Shown here: one piece after another, positions 40,846 through 54,271 of the stretch
How positions within the stretch are numbered: position 1 is the first letter of the stretch
How the letters are laid out: each line of letters begins with the position of its first letter
Source of the DNA: Atherix ibis
Lineage: Eukaryota > Arthropoda > Insecta > Diptera > Athericidae
Length of the DNA: 64,000 nucleotides
Assembly (NCBI GenBank): GCA_958298945.1
Contig: OY282608.1
Coordinates: 22,979,933 to 23,043,932 of the forward strand
Direction of reading: 5' to 3'
Translations under genes and position numbers: made by a program
Notes under the pieces: generated by a model
Told to the model about the DNA's origin: nothing
Database searches by the model: none
The model's input: the letters and a program-made list of their open reading frames with translations, nothing else

Positions 40846-43117
40846 GTAACCAACAAGCCAACAAACCAACAAGCCAACAAACCAACAAGCCAACAAGCCA
40901 ACAAACCAACAAACCAACAAAGCAACAAACCAAAAAACCAACAAACCAAAAAACCAACAAACCAACAAACCATCAAACGAACAAAGCAACAAGCCAACAA
41001 GCCAACAAACCAACAAACCAACAAGCCAACAAGCCAACAAACCAACAAACCAACAAACCAACAAGCCAACAAACCAACAAACCAACAAACCAACAAGCCA
41101 ACAAACCAACAAGCCAACAAACCAACAAACCAACAGACCAAGTAACCAAAAAGCCAACAAACTAACAAACCAACAAGCCAACATACCAACAAGCCAACAA
41201 ACCAACAAACCAACAAGCCAACAAACCAACAAACCAACAAACCAACAAGCCAACAAACCAACAAACAAATAAACCAACAAACCAACAAACGAACAAACTA
41301 ACAAACCAAAAAACCAACAAACCAACGAACCAACAAGCCAACAAGCCAATAAACCAACAAACCAACAAACAAACAAGCCAACAAACCAACAAACCAACAA
41401 ACCAACAAACCAACAAGCCAACAAACCAATAAAAAAATAAACCAACAAACCAACAAACCAACAAACCAACAAACCAACAAACCAAAAAACCAACAAACCA
41501 ACAAGCCAACAAACCAACAAACCAACAAACCAGCAAGCCAACAAACCAACAAACCAACAAACCAACAAACCAACAAAGCAACAAACCAAAAAACCAACAA
41601 ACCAAAAAACCAACAAACCATCAAACGAACAAAGTAACAAGCCAACAAGCCAACAAACCAACAAACCAACAAGCCAACAAACCAACAAACCAACAAGCCA
41701 ACAAGCCAACAAACCAACAAACCAACAAACCAACAAGCCAACAAACCAACAAACCAACAAGCCAACAAACCAACAAACCAACAAGCCAACAAACCAACAA
41801 ACCAACAAACCAAAAAACCAACAAACCAACAAACCAACAAACCAACAATCCAACAAACCAACAAACCCACAAGCCAACAAACCAACAAACCAACAAACCA
41901 ACAAGCCAACAAACCAACAAGCCAACAAACCAACAAACCAACAAACCAAGTAACCAAAAAGCCAACAAACTAACAAACCAATAAGCCAACAAACCAACAA
42001 ACCAACAAGCCAACAAGCCAACAAACCAACAAACCAGCAAAGCAACAAACCAAAAAACCAATAAACCAAAAAACCAACAAACCAACAAACCATCAAACGA
42101 ACAAAGCAACAAGCCAACAAGCCATCAAACCAACAAACCAACAAGCCAACAAACCAACAAACCAACAAGCCAACAAGCCAACAAACCAACAAATCAACAA
42201 ACCAACAAGCCAACAAACCAACAAACCAACAAGCCAACAAACCAACAAACCAACAAACCAACAAACCAACAAGCCAACAAGCCAACAAACCAACAAACGA
42301 ACAAGCCAACAAACCAACAAACCAACAAGCCAACAAACCAACAAACCAACAAACCAACATGCCAACAAACCAACAAACTAAGTAACCAACAAACCAACAA
42401 ACCAACAAACCAACAAGCCAACAAGCCAACAAACCAACAAACCAACAAACCAACAAACCAACAAACCAAGTAACCAACAAACCAACAAACCATCAAACGA
42501 ACAAAGCAACAAACCAACAAACCAACAAACCAACAAACCAACAAGCCAACAAACCAACAAATAAATAAACCAACAAACCAACAAACCAACAAACCAACAA
42601 ACCAAAAAACCAACAAACCAACGCACCAACAAGCCAACAAGCCAACAAACCAACAAACCAACAAACCAACAAGCCAACAAACCAACAAACCAACAAACCA
42701 ACAAGCCAACAAACCAACAAACAAACAAACCAACAAACCAACAAATTAAAAAACCAACAAACCAAAAAACCAACAAACCAACAAGCCAACAAGCCAACAA
42801 ACAAACAAACTAACAAACCAACAAACCAACTAGCCAACAAACCAACAAACTAAGTAACCAACAAGCCAACAAACCAACAAACCAACAAGCCAACAAGCCA
42901 ACAAACCAACAAACCAACAAGCCAACAAGCCAACAAACAAACAAACTAACAAACCAACAAACGAACTAACCAACAAACCAACAAGCCAACAAGCCAACAA
43001 ACCAACAAACCAACAAACCAACAAACCAACAAGCCGACAAGCCAACAAACCAACAAACCAACAAGCCAACAAACCAACAAACCAACAAATCAACAAACCA
43101 ACAAACCAACAAACCAA
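40846..43117. repeat. R1: higher-order unit
   Basis: Landmarks at 40846, 41142, 41950, 42382, 42470 and 42854, with the A7 marker at 41426. The first three and the A7 marker recur 2,272 bases (284 octamers) later. Landmarks 41950, 42382 and 42470 also recur 4,008 bases (501 octamers) later in R3. Confidence 0.92.
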
Positions 43118-45245
43118 GTAACCAACAAGCCAACAAACCAACAAGCCAACAAACCAACAAGCCAACAAGCCAACAAACCAACAAACCAACAAAGCAACAA
43201 ACCAAAAAACCAACAAACCAAAAAACCAACAAACCAACAAACCATCAAACGAACAAAGCAACAAGCCAACAAGCCAACAAACCAACAAACCAACAAGCCA
43301 ACAAGCCAACAAACCAACAAACCAACAAACCAACAAGCCAACAAACCAACAAACCAACAAACCAACAAGCCAACAAACCAACAAGCCAACAAACCAACAA
43401 ACCAACAGACCAAGTAACCAAAAAGCCAACAAACTAACAAACCAACAAGCCAACATACCAACAAGCCAACAAACCAAAAAACCAACAAGCCAACAAACCA
43501 ACAAACCAACAAACCAACAAGCCAACAAACCAACAAACAAATAAACCAACAAACCAACAAACGAACAAACTAACAAACCACAAAACCAACAAACCAACGA
43601 ACCAACAAGCCAACAAGCCAATAAACCAACAAACCAACAAACAAACAAGCCAACAAACCAACAAACCAACAAACCAACAAACCAACAAGCCAACAAACCA
43701 ATAAAAAAATAAACCAACAAACCAACAAACCCACAAACCAACAAACCAACAAACCAAAAAACCAACAAACCAACAAGCCAACAAACCAACAAACCAACAA
43801 ACCAGCAAGCCAACAAACCAACAAACCAACAAACCAACAAACCAACAAACCAACAAACCAAAAAACCAACAAACCAAAAAACCAACAAACCATCAAACGA
43901 ACAAAGTAACAAGCCAACAAGCCAACAAACCAACAAACCAACAAGCCAACAAACCAACAAACCAACAAGCCAACAAGCCAACAAACCAACAAACCAACAA
44001 ACCAACAAGCCAACAAACCAACAAACCAACAAGCCAACAAACCAACAAACCAACAAGCCAACAAACCAACAAACCAACAAACCAAAAAACCAACAAACCA
44101 ACAAACCAACAAACCAACAATCCAACAAACCAACAAACCCACAAGCCAACAAACCAACAAACCAACAAACCAACAAGCCAACAAACCAACAAGCCAACAA
44201 ACCAACAAACTAACAAACCAAGTAACCAAAAAGCCAACAAACTAACAAACCAATAAGCCAACAAACCAACAAAGCAACAAGCCAACAAGCCATCAAACCA
44301 ACAAACCAACAAGCCAACAAACCAACAAACCAACAAGCCAACAAGCCAACAAACCAACAAATCAACAAACCAACAAGCCAACAAACCAACAAACCAACAA
44401 GCCAACAAACCAACAAACCAACAAACCAACAAACCAACAAGCCAATAAGCCAACAAACCAACAAACGAACAAGCCAACAAACCAACAAACCAACAAGCCA
44501 ACAAACCAACAAACCAACAAACCAACATGCCAACAAACCAACAAACTAAGTAACCAACAAACCAACAAACCAACAAACCAACAAGCCAACAAGCCAACAA
44601 ACCAACAAACCAACAAACCAACAAACCAACAAACCAAGTAACCAACAAACCAACAAACCATCAAACGAACAAAGCAACAAACCAACAAACCAACAAACCA
44701 ACAAACCAACAAGCCAACAAACCAACAAACAAATAAACCAACAAACCAACAAACCAACAAACCAACAAACTAAAAAACCAACAAACCAACGCACCAACAA
44801 GCCAACAAGCCAACAAACCAACAAACCAACAAACCAACAAGCCAACAAACCAACAAACCAACAAACCAACAAGCCAACAAACCAACAAACAAACAAACCA
44901 ACAAACCAACAAATTAACAAACCAACAAACCAACAAGCCAACAAGCCAACAAACAAACAAACTAACAAACCAACAAACCAACTAGCCAACAAACCAACAA
45001 ACTAAGTAACCAACAAGCCAACAAACCAACAAACCAACAAGCCAACAAGCCAACAAACCAACAAACCAACAAGCCAACAAACCAACAAACCAACAAACTA
45101 ACAAACCAACAAACCAACAAATCGACAAACCAACAAGCCAACAAACCAACAAACAAATAAACCAACAAACCAAAAAACCAACAAACCAACAAACCAACAA
45201 GCCAACAAACCAACAAACCAACAAACCAACAAACCAACAAACCAA
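43118..45245. repeat. R2: higher-order unit
   Basis: Landmarks at 43118, 43414, 44222, 44550, 44638 and 45006, with the A7 marker at 43698. Its left ~1.1 kb matches R1 at exactly 2,272. The offset is 2,168 by 44550, a loss of 13 octamers. A CCAATTAA octamer near 45242 closes the unit. Confidence 0.92.
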
Positions 45246-47109
45246 TTAACCAACAAGCCAACAAACCAACAAACCAACAAGCCAACAAGCCAACAAACCA
45301 ACAAACCAACAAGCCAACAAACCAACAAACGAACAAGCCAATAAACCAACAAACCAACAAACCAACAAGCCAACAAACCAACAAACCAACAAACCAACAA
45401 ACCAACAAACCAACAAGCCAACAAACCAATAAAAAAATAAACCAACAAACCAACAAACCAACAAACCAACAAACCAACAAACCAAAAAACCAACAAACCA
45501 ACAAGCCAACAAACCAACAAACCAACAAACCAGCAAGCCAACAAACCAACAAACCAACAAACCAACAAACCAACAAACCAACAAAGCAACAAACCAAAAA
45601 ACCAACAAACCAAAAAACCAACAAACCATCAAACGAACAAAGTAACAAGCCAACAAGCCAACAAACCAACAAACCAACAAGCCAACAAACCAACAAACCA
45701 ACAAGCCAACAAGCCAACAAACCAACAAACCAACAAACCAACAAGCCAACAAACCAACAAACCAACAAGCCAACAAACCAACAAACCAACAAGCCAACAA
45801 ACCAACAAACCAACAAACCAAAAAACCAACAAACCAACAAACCAACAAACCAACAATCCAACAAACCAACAAACCCACAAGCCAACAAACCAACAAACCA
45901 ACAAACCAACAAGCCAACAAACCAACAAGCCAACAAACCAACAAACCAACAAACCAAGTAACCAAAAAGCCAACAAACTAACAAACCAATAAGCCAACAA
46001 ACCAACAAACCAACAAGCCAACAAGCCAACAAACCAACAAACCAGCAAAGCAACAAACCAAAAAACCAATAAACCAAAAAACCAACAAACCAACAAACCA
46101 TCAAACGAACAAAGCAACAAGCCAACAAGCCATCAAACCAACAAACCAACAAGCCAACAAACCAACAAACCAACAAGCCAACAAGCCAACAAACCAACAA
46201 ATCAACAAACCAACAAGCCAACAAACCAACAAACCAACAAGCCAACAAACCAACAAACCAACAAACCAACAAACCAACAAGCCAACAAGCCAACAAACCA
46301 ACAAACGAACAAGCCAACAAACCAACAAACCAACAAGCCAACAAACCAACAAACCAACAAACCAACATGCCAACAAACCAACAAACTAAGTAACCAACAA
46401 ACCAACAAACCAACAAACCAACAAGCCAACAAGCCAACAAACCAACAAACCAACAAACCAACAAACCAACAAACCAAGTAACCAACAAACCAACAAACCA
46501 TCAAACGAACAAAGCAACAAACCAACAAACCAACAAACCAACAAGCCAACAAACCAACAAACAAATAAACCAACAAACCAACAAACCAACAAACCAACAA
46601 ACCAAAAAACCAACAAACCAACGCACCAACAAGCCAACAAGCCAACAAACCAACAAACCAACAAACCAACAAGCCAACAAACCAACAAACCAACAAACCA
46701 ACAAGCCAACAAACCAACAAACAAACAAACCAACAAACCAACAAACTAACAAACCAACAAATTAACAAACCAACAAACCAAAAAACCAACAAACCAACAA
46801 GCCAACAAGCCAACAAACAAACAAACTAACAAACCAACAAACCAACTAGCCAACAAACCAACAAACTAAGTAACCAACAAGCCAACAAACCAACAAACCA
46901 ACAAGCCAACAAGCCAACAAACCAACAAACCAACAAGCCAACAAACCAACAAACCAACAAACTAACAAACCAACAAACCAACAAATCGACAAACCAACAA
47001 GCCAACAAACCAACAAACAAATAAACCAACAAACCAAAAAACCAACAAACCAACAAACCAACAAGCCAACAAACCAACAAACCAACAAACCAACAAACCA
47101 ACAAACCAA
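45246..47109. repeat. R3: higher-order unit
   Basis: Landmarks at 45958, 46390, 46478, 46870 and CCAATTAA near 47106, with the A7 marker at 45426. The closing block 46870-47109 matches 45006-45245 at 1,864 bases (233 octamers). The left part is shortened compared with R1. Confidence 0.9.
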
Positions 47110-47301
47110 TTAACCAACAAGCCAACAAACCAACAAACCAACAAGCCAACAAGCCAACAAACCAACAAACCAACAAGCCAACAAACCAACAAACGAACAA
47201 ACCAACAAGCCAACAAACCAACAAACCAACAAACCAACAAGCCAACAAACCAACAAGCCAAAAAACTAACAAACCAACAAACCAACAAACAAACAAACCA
47301 A

Positions 47302-47749
47302 GTAACTAAAAAGCCAACAAACTAACAAACTAACAAACTAACAAGCCAACAAGCCAACAAGCCAACAAACCAATAAACCAACAAGCAAACAAACCAACAA
47401 GCCAACAAACCAACAAACCAACAAGCCAACAAGCCAACAAACCAACAAACCAACAAGCCAACAAACCAACAAACCAACAAGCCAACAAACCAACAAGCCA
47501 ACAAACCAACAAACAAACAAACCAAGTAACTAAAAAGCCAACAAACTAACAAACTAACAAACTAACAAGCCAACAAGCCAACAAGCCAACAAACCAATAA
47601 ACCAACAAGCAAACAAACCAACAAGCCAACAAACCAACAAACCAACAAGCCAACAAGCCAACAAACCAACAAACCAACAAGCCAACAAACCAACAAACCA
47701 ACAAGCCAACAAACTAACAAGCCAACAAACCAACAAGCAAACAAACCAG
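47302..47749. repeat. 224-base tandem duplication
   Basis: The landmark GTAACTAAAAAG followed by three CTAACAAA octamers starts at 47302 and again at 47526, 224 bases (28 octamers) later. Each copy has the same CCAATAAA and GCAAACAAA changes. The same opening (three CTAACAAA in a row) is found once more at 54272. Confidence 0.92.
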
Positions 47750-48911
47750 CAAACCAACAAACCAACAAACCAACAAACCAAAAAACCAACAAACCAACAA
47801 GCCAACAAACCAACAAACCAACAAACCAACAAGCCAACAAACCAACAAACCAACAAGCCAACAAACCAACAAACTAACAAGCCAACAAGCCAACAAACCA
47901 ACAAACCAACAAACCAACAAGCCAACAAGCCAACAAACCAACAAGCCAACAAACCAACAAACCAACAAACCAACAAACCAACAAACCAAAAAACCAACAA
48001 ACCAACAAGCCAACAAACCAACAAACCAACAAACCAGCAAGCCAACAAACCAACAAACCAACAAACCAACAAACCAACAAACCAACAAACCAACAAACCA
48101 TCAAACGAACAAAGTAACAAGCCAACAAGCCAACAAACCAACAAACCAACAAGCCAACAAACCAACAAACCAACAAGCCAACAAGCCAACAAACCAACTA
48201 ACCAAGAAACCAACAAACCAACAAACCAACAAGCCAACAAGCCAACAAACCAACAAACCAACAAGCCAACAAACCAACAAACCGACAAGCCAACAAACCA
48301 ACAAGCCAACAAACCAACAAACCAACAAACCAACAAACCAACAAGCCAACAAGCCAACAAACCAACAAACCAACAAGCAAACAAACCAACAAACAAATAA
48401 ACCAACAAACCAACAAACCAACAAACCAACAAACCAACAAACCAAAAAACCAACAAACCAACAAGCCAACAAGCCAACAAACCAACAAACTAACAAACCA
48501 ACAAACGAACTAACCAACAAACCAACAAGCCAACAAGCCAACAAACCAACAAACCAACAAACAAACAAACCAACAAGCCGACAAGCCAACAAACCAACAA
48601 ACCAACAAACCAACAAGCCAACAAACCAAAAAACCAACAAAAATCAACAAACCAACAAACAAACAAACCAACAAACCAAGTAACCAACAAGCCAACAAAC
48701 CAACAAACCAACAAACCAACAAGCCAACAAGCCAACAAGCCAACAAACCAACAAACCAACAAAGCAACAAACCAAAAAACCAACAAACCAAAAACCAACA
48801 AACCAACAAACCATCAAACGAACAAAGCAACAAGCCAAAAAGCCAACAAACCAACAAACCAACAAGCCAACAAACCAACAAACCAACAAGCCAACAAGCC
48901 AACAAACCAAC
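47750..48911. repeat. Weakly structured octamer stretch
   Basis: Mostly A-type and G-type octamers with few landmarks (CCATCAAA-CGAACAAA near 48099, CGAACTAA near 48505, GTAAC at 48680). Phase slips near 48641 (AAAAATCAAC) and 48790 (AAAACCAAC). I could not place it in any of the named HOR families. Confidence 0.6.
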
Positions 48912-49170
48912 AAACCAAAAAATCAACAAGCCAACAAACCAACAAACCAACAAACCAACAAGCCAACAAACCAACAAGCCAACAAACCAACAAACCAACA
49001 AACCAAGTAACCAAAAAGCCAACAAACTAACAAACCAACAAGCCAACAAGCCAACAAACCAACAAACCAAAAAATCAACAAGCCAACAAACCAACAAACC
49101 AACAAACCAACAAGCCAACAAGCCAACAAGCCAACAAACCAACAAACCAAAAAATCAACAAGCCAACAAA
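48912..49170. repeat. Local triplication around CCAAAAAATCAACAAG
   Basis: The step CCAAAAAATCAACAAG occurs near 48916, 49067 and 49147. The last two are 80 bases (ten octamers) apart, with the same octamer order between them. A GTAAC landmark lies at 49007. Confidence 0.7.
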
Positions 49171-49975
49171 CCAACAAACCAACAAACCAACAAACCATCA
49201 AACGAACAAAGCAACAAACCAACAAGCCAACAAACCAACAAGCCAAAAAACCAACAAACCAACAAACCAACATGCCAACAAACCAACAAACTAAGTAACC
49301 AACAAGCCAACAAACCAACAAACCAACAAACCAACAAGCCAATAAACCAACAAACCAACAAACCAACATGCCAACAAAACAAACAAACTAAGTAACCAAC
49401 AAGCCAACAAACCAACAAACCAACAAACCAACAAACCAACAAACCAACAAGCCAACAAACCAACAAACCAACAAACCAACAAACCAACAAGCCAACAAAC
49501 CAACAAGCCAACAAACCAACAAACCAAGAAGCCAACAAGCCAACAAGCCAACAAACCAACAAACCAACAAGCCAACAAACCAACAAACCAACAAGCCAAC
49601 AAACGAACAAACCAACAAACCAACAAACCAACAAGCCAACAAGCCAACAAACCAACAAACCAACAAAGCAACAAGCCAACAAACCAACAAGCCAACAAAC
49701 CAACAAACCAATAAACCAAGTAACCAAAAAGCCAACAAACTAACAAACCAACAAGCCAACAAGCCAACAAACCAACAAACCAACAAAGCAACAAACCAAC
49801 AAACCAACAAACCAACAAACCAACAAACCAACAAGCCAACAAGCCAACAAGCCAACAAACCAACAAACCAACAAGCCAACAAGCCAACAAACCAACAAAC
49901 CAACAAGCCAACAAACCAACAAACCAACAAACCAAAAAACCAACAAACCAACAAGCTAACAAACCAACAAACTAA
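49171..49975. repeat. Divergent module M, copy 3
   Basis: A CCATCAAA-CGAACAAA-GCAACAAA element near 49196 is followed by CCAACATG and CTAAGTAA at 49295, CTAAGTAA at 49392, CCAAGTAA-CCAAAAAG at 49720 and CTAAGTAA at 49976. The order equals module M, but the spacings (97, 328, 256) are longer than in the other copies. Confidence 0.7.
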
Positions 49976-52151
49976 GTAACCAACAAGCCAACAAACCAAC
50001 AAACCAACAAGCCAACAAACCAACAAACCAACAAACCAACAAACCAAGAAGCCAACAAGCCAACAAACCAACAAACCAAAAAACCAACAAACCAACAAAC
50101 CAACAAACCAACAAACCAACAAACCAACAAACCAGCAAGCCAACAAACCAACAAACCAACAAACCAACAAACCAACATACCAACAAACCAACAAGCCAAC
50201 AAGCCAACAAACCAACAAACCAACAAACCAACAAGCCAACAAACCAACAATCCAACAAACCAACAAACCAAGTAACCAAAAATCCAACAAGCCAACCAAC
50301 CAACAAGCCAACAAGCCAACAAACCAACAAACCAACAAAGCAACAAACCAAAAAACCAACAAACCAAAAAACCAACAAACCAACAAACCATCAAACGAAC
50401 AAAGTAACAAGCCAACAAGCCAACAAACCAACAAACCAACAAGCCAACAAACCAACAAACCAACAAGCCAACAAGCCAACAAACCAACAAACCAACAAAC
50501 CAACAAGCCAACAAACCAACAAACCAACAAACCAACAAGCCAACAAACCAACAAACCAAAAAGCCAACAAACCAACAAACCAACAAACCAAAAAACCAAC
50601 AAACCAACAAACCAACAAACCAACAAATCAACAAACCAACAAACCAACAAGCCAACAAACCAACAAACTAACAAACCAACAAGCCAACAAACCAACAAGC
50701 CAACAAACCAACAAACCAACAAACCAAGTAACCAAAAAGCCAACAAACTAACAAACCAACAAGCCAACAAACCAACAAACCAACAAGCCAACAAGCCAAC
50801 AAACCAACAAACCAGCAAAGCAACAAACCAAAAAACCAATAAACCAAAAAACCAACAAACCAACAAACCATCAAACGAACAAAGCAACAAGCCAACAAGC
50901 CAACAAACCAACAAACCAACAACCCAACAAACCAACAAACCAACAAGCCAACAAGCCAACAAGCCAACAAACCAACAAACCAACAAACCAACAAGCCAAC
51001 AAACCAACAAACCAACAAGCCAACAAACCAACAAACCAACAAACCAACAAACCAACAAGCCAACAAGCCAACAAACCAACAAACGAACAAGCCAACAAAC
51101 CAACAAACCAACAAGCCAACAAACCAACAAACCAACAAACCAACATGCCAACAAACCAACAAACTAAGTAACCAACAAACCAACAAACCAACAAACCAAC
51201 AAGCCAACAAGCCAACAAACCAACAAACCAACAAACCAACAAACCAACAAACCAACAAACCAAGTAACCAACAAACCAACAAACCATCAAACGAACAAAG
51301 CAACAAACCAACAAACCAACAAACCAACAAGCCAACAAACCAACAAACAAATAAACCAACAAACCAACAAACCAACAAACCAACAAACCAACAAACCAAA
51401 AAACCAACAAACCAACGAACCAGCAAGCCAACAAGCCAACAAACCAACAAACCAACAAACCAACAAACCAACAAACCAACAAACCAACAAACCAACAAGC
51501 CAACAAACCAACAAACGAACAAACCAACAAACCAACAAACCAACAAACCAACAAACCAACAAACCAACAAACCAACAAACCAACAAACCAACAAACCAGC
51601 AAGCCAACAAACCAACAAACCAACAAACCAACAAACCAACAAACCAACAAACCAACAAGCCAACAAGCCAACAAACCAACAAACCAACAAACCAACAAGC
51701 CAACAAACCAACAATCCAACAAACCAACAAACCAAGTAACCAAAAATCCAACAAGCCAACCAACCAACAAGCCAACAAGCCAACAAACCAACAAACCAAC
51801 AAAGCAACAAACCAAAAAACCAACAAACCAAAAAACCAACAAACCAACAAACCATCAAACGAACAAAGTAACAAGCCAACAAGCCAACAAACCAACAAAC
51901 CAACAAGCCAACAAACCAACAAACCAACAAGCCAACAAGCCAACAAACCAACAAACCAACAAACCAACAAGCCAACAAACCAACAAACCAACAAACCAAC
52001 AAACCAACAAGCCAACAAGCCAACAAGCCAACAAACCAACAAACCAACAAGCCAACAAGCCAACAAACCAACAAACCAACAAGCCAACAAACCAACAAAC
52101 CAACAAACCAAAAAACCAACAAACCAACAAGCTAACAAACCAACAAACTAA
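49976..52151. repeat. S1: higher-order unit
   Basis: Landmarks at 49976, 50272, 50728, 51168, 51264 and 51736. The first two recur 2,176 bases (272 octamers) later and the next three 2,168 later. The CCAAAAAT octamer after CCAAGTAA is typical of S and lies at 50272, 51736 and 52448, so the unit also contains a partial internal copy of its own start. Confidence 0.9.
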
Positions 52152-53660
52152 GTAACCAACAAGCCAACAAACCAACAAACCAACAAGCCAACAAACCAAC
52201 AAACCAACAAACCAACAAACCAAGAAGCCAACAAGCCAACAAACCAACAAACCAAAAAACCAACAAACCAACAAACCAACAAACCAACAAACCAACAAAC
52301 CAACAAACCAGCAAGCCAACAAACCAACAAACCAACAAACCAACAAACCAACAAACCAACAAACCAACAAGCCAACAAGCCAACAAACCAACAAACCAAC
52401 AAACCAACAAGCCAACAAACCAACAATCCAACAAACCAACAAACCAAGTAACCAAAAATCCAACAAGCCAACCAACCAACAAGCCAACAAGCCAACAAAC
52501 CAACAAACCAACAAAGCAACAAACCAAAAAACCAACAAACCAAAAAACCAACAAACCAACAAACCATCAAACGAACAAAGTAACAAGCCAACAAGCCAAC
52601 AAACCAACAAACCAACAAGCCAACAAACCAACAAACCAACAAGCCAACAAGCCAACAAACCAACAAACCAACAAACCAACAAGCCAACAAACCAACAAAC
52701 CAACAAGCCAACAAACCAACAAACCAAAAAGCCAACAAACCAACAAACCAACAAACCAAAAAACCAACAAACCAACAAACCAACAAACCAACAAATCAAC
52801 AAACCAACAAACCAACAAGCCAACAAACCAACAAACTAACAAACCAACAAGCCAACAAACCAACAAGCCAACAAACCAACAAACCAACAAACCAAGTAAC
52901 CAAAAAGCCAACAAACTAACAAACCAACAAGCCAACAAACCAACAAACCAACAAGCCAACAAGCCAACAAACCAACAAACCAGCAAAGCAACAAACCAAA
53001 AAACCAATAAACCAAAAAACCAACAAACCAACAAACCATCAAACGAACAAAGCAACAAGCCAACAAGCCAACAAACCAACAAACCAACAACCCAACAAAC
53101 CAACAAACCAACAAGCCAACAAGCCAACAAGCCAACAAACCAACAAACCAACAAACCAACAAGCCAACAAACCAACAAACCAACAAGCCAACAAACCAAC
53201 AAACCAACAAACCAACAAACCAACAAGCCAACAAGCCAACAAACCAACAAACGAACAAGCCAACAAACCAACAAACCAACAAGCCAACAAACCAACAAAC
53301 CAACAAACCAACATGCCAACAAACCAACAAACTAAGTAACCAACAAACCAACAAACCAACAAACCAACAAGCCAACAAGCCAACAAACCAACAAACCAAC
53401 AAACCAACAAACCAACAAACCAACAAACCAAGTAACCAACAAACCAACAAACCATCAAACGAACAAAGCAACAAACCAACAAACCAACAAACCAACAAGC
53501 CAACAAACCAACAAACAAATAAACCAACAAACCAACAAACCAACAAACCAACAAACCAACAAACCAAAAAACCAACAAACCAACGAACCAGCAAGCCAAC
53601 AAGCCAACAAACCAACAAACCAACAAACCAACAAACCAACAAACCAACAAACCAACAAAC
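52152..53660. repeat. S2: higher-order unit, right copy
   Basis: Landmarks at 52152, 52448, 52896, 53336 and 53432 correspond to 49976, 50272, 50728, 51168 and 51264. The reading-frame intervals 49956-50378 and 52132-52554 have the same length and translation. The match to S1 ends near 53660. Confidence 0.9.
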
Positions 53661-54271
53661 CAACAAGCCAACAAACCAACAAACAAACAAACCAACAAAC
53701 CAACAAACCAACAAACCAACAAACCAACAAACCAACAAACCAAAAAACCAACAAACCAACAAGCCAACAAGCCAACAAACCAACAAACTAACAAACCAAC
53801 AAACCAACTAGCCAACAAACCAACAAACTAAGTAACCAACAAGCCAACAAACCAACAAACCAACAAGCCAACAAGCCAACAAACCAACAAACCAACAAGC
53901 CAACAAACCAACAAACCAACAAACTAACAAACCAACAAACCAACAAGCCGATAAACCAACAAGCCAACAAACCAACAAACAAATAAACCAACAAACCAAA
54001 AAACCAACAAACCAACAAACCAACAAGCCAACAAACCAACAAACCAACAAACCAACAAACCAAGTAACCAACAAGCCAACAAACCAACAAACCAACAAGC
54101 CAACAAGCCACCAAACCAACAAACCAACAAGCCAACAAACCAACAAACCTACAAACCAACAAACGAACAAACCAACAAGCCAACAAACCAACAAACCAAC
54201 AAACCAACAAGCCAACAAACCAACAAGCCAAAAAACTAACAAACCAACAAACCAACAAACCAACAAACCAA
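53661..54271. repeat. Class II fragment
   Basis: Landmarks 53832, 54064 and 54272 have intervals of 232 and 208, preceded by CCAACTAG near 53808. This is the class II right end seen at 16457-16897, 21337-21777 and elsewhere, here joined directly to S2. Confidence 0.8.

Noticed and set aside
40522..42480. 652-codon open frame on the - strand, and the many others of 60-627 codons
   Set aside because: The frames overlap in all three phases, start at TTG, encode only rotations of one octapeptide, and end only at variant landmark octamers. They are expected from a stop-free octamer and show no gene-like composition.
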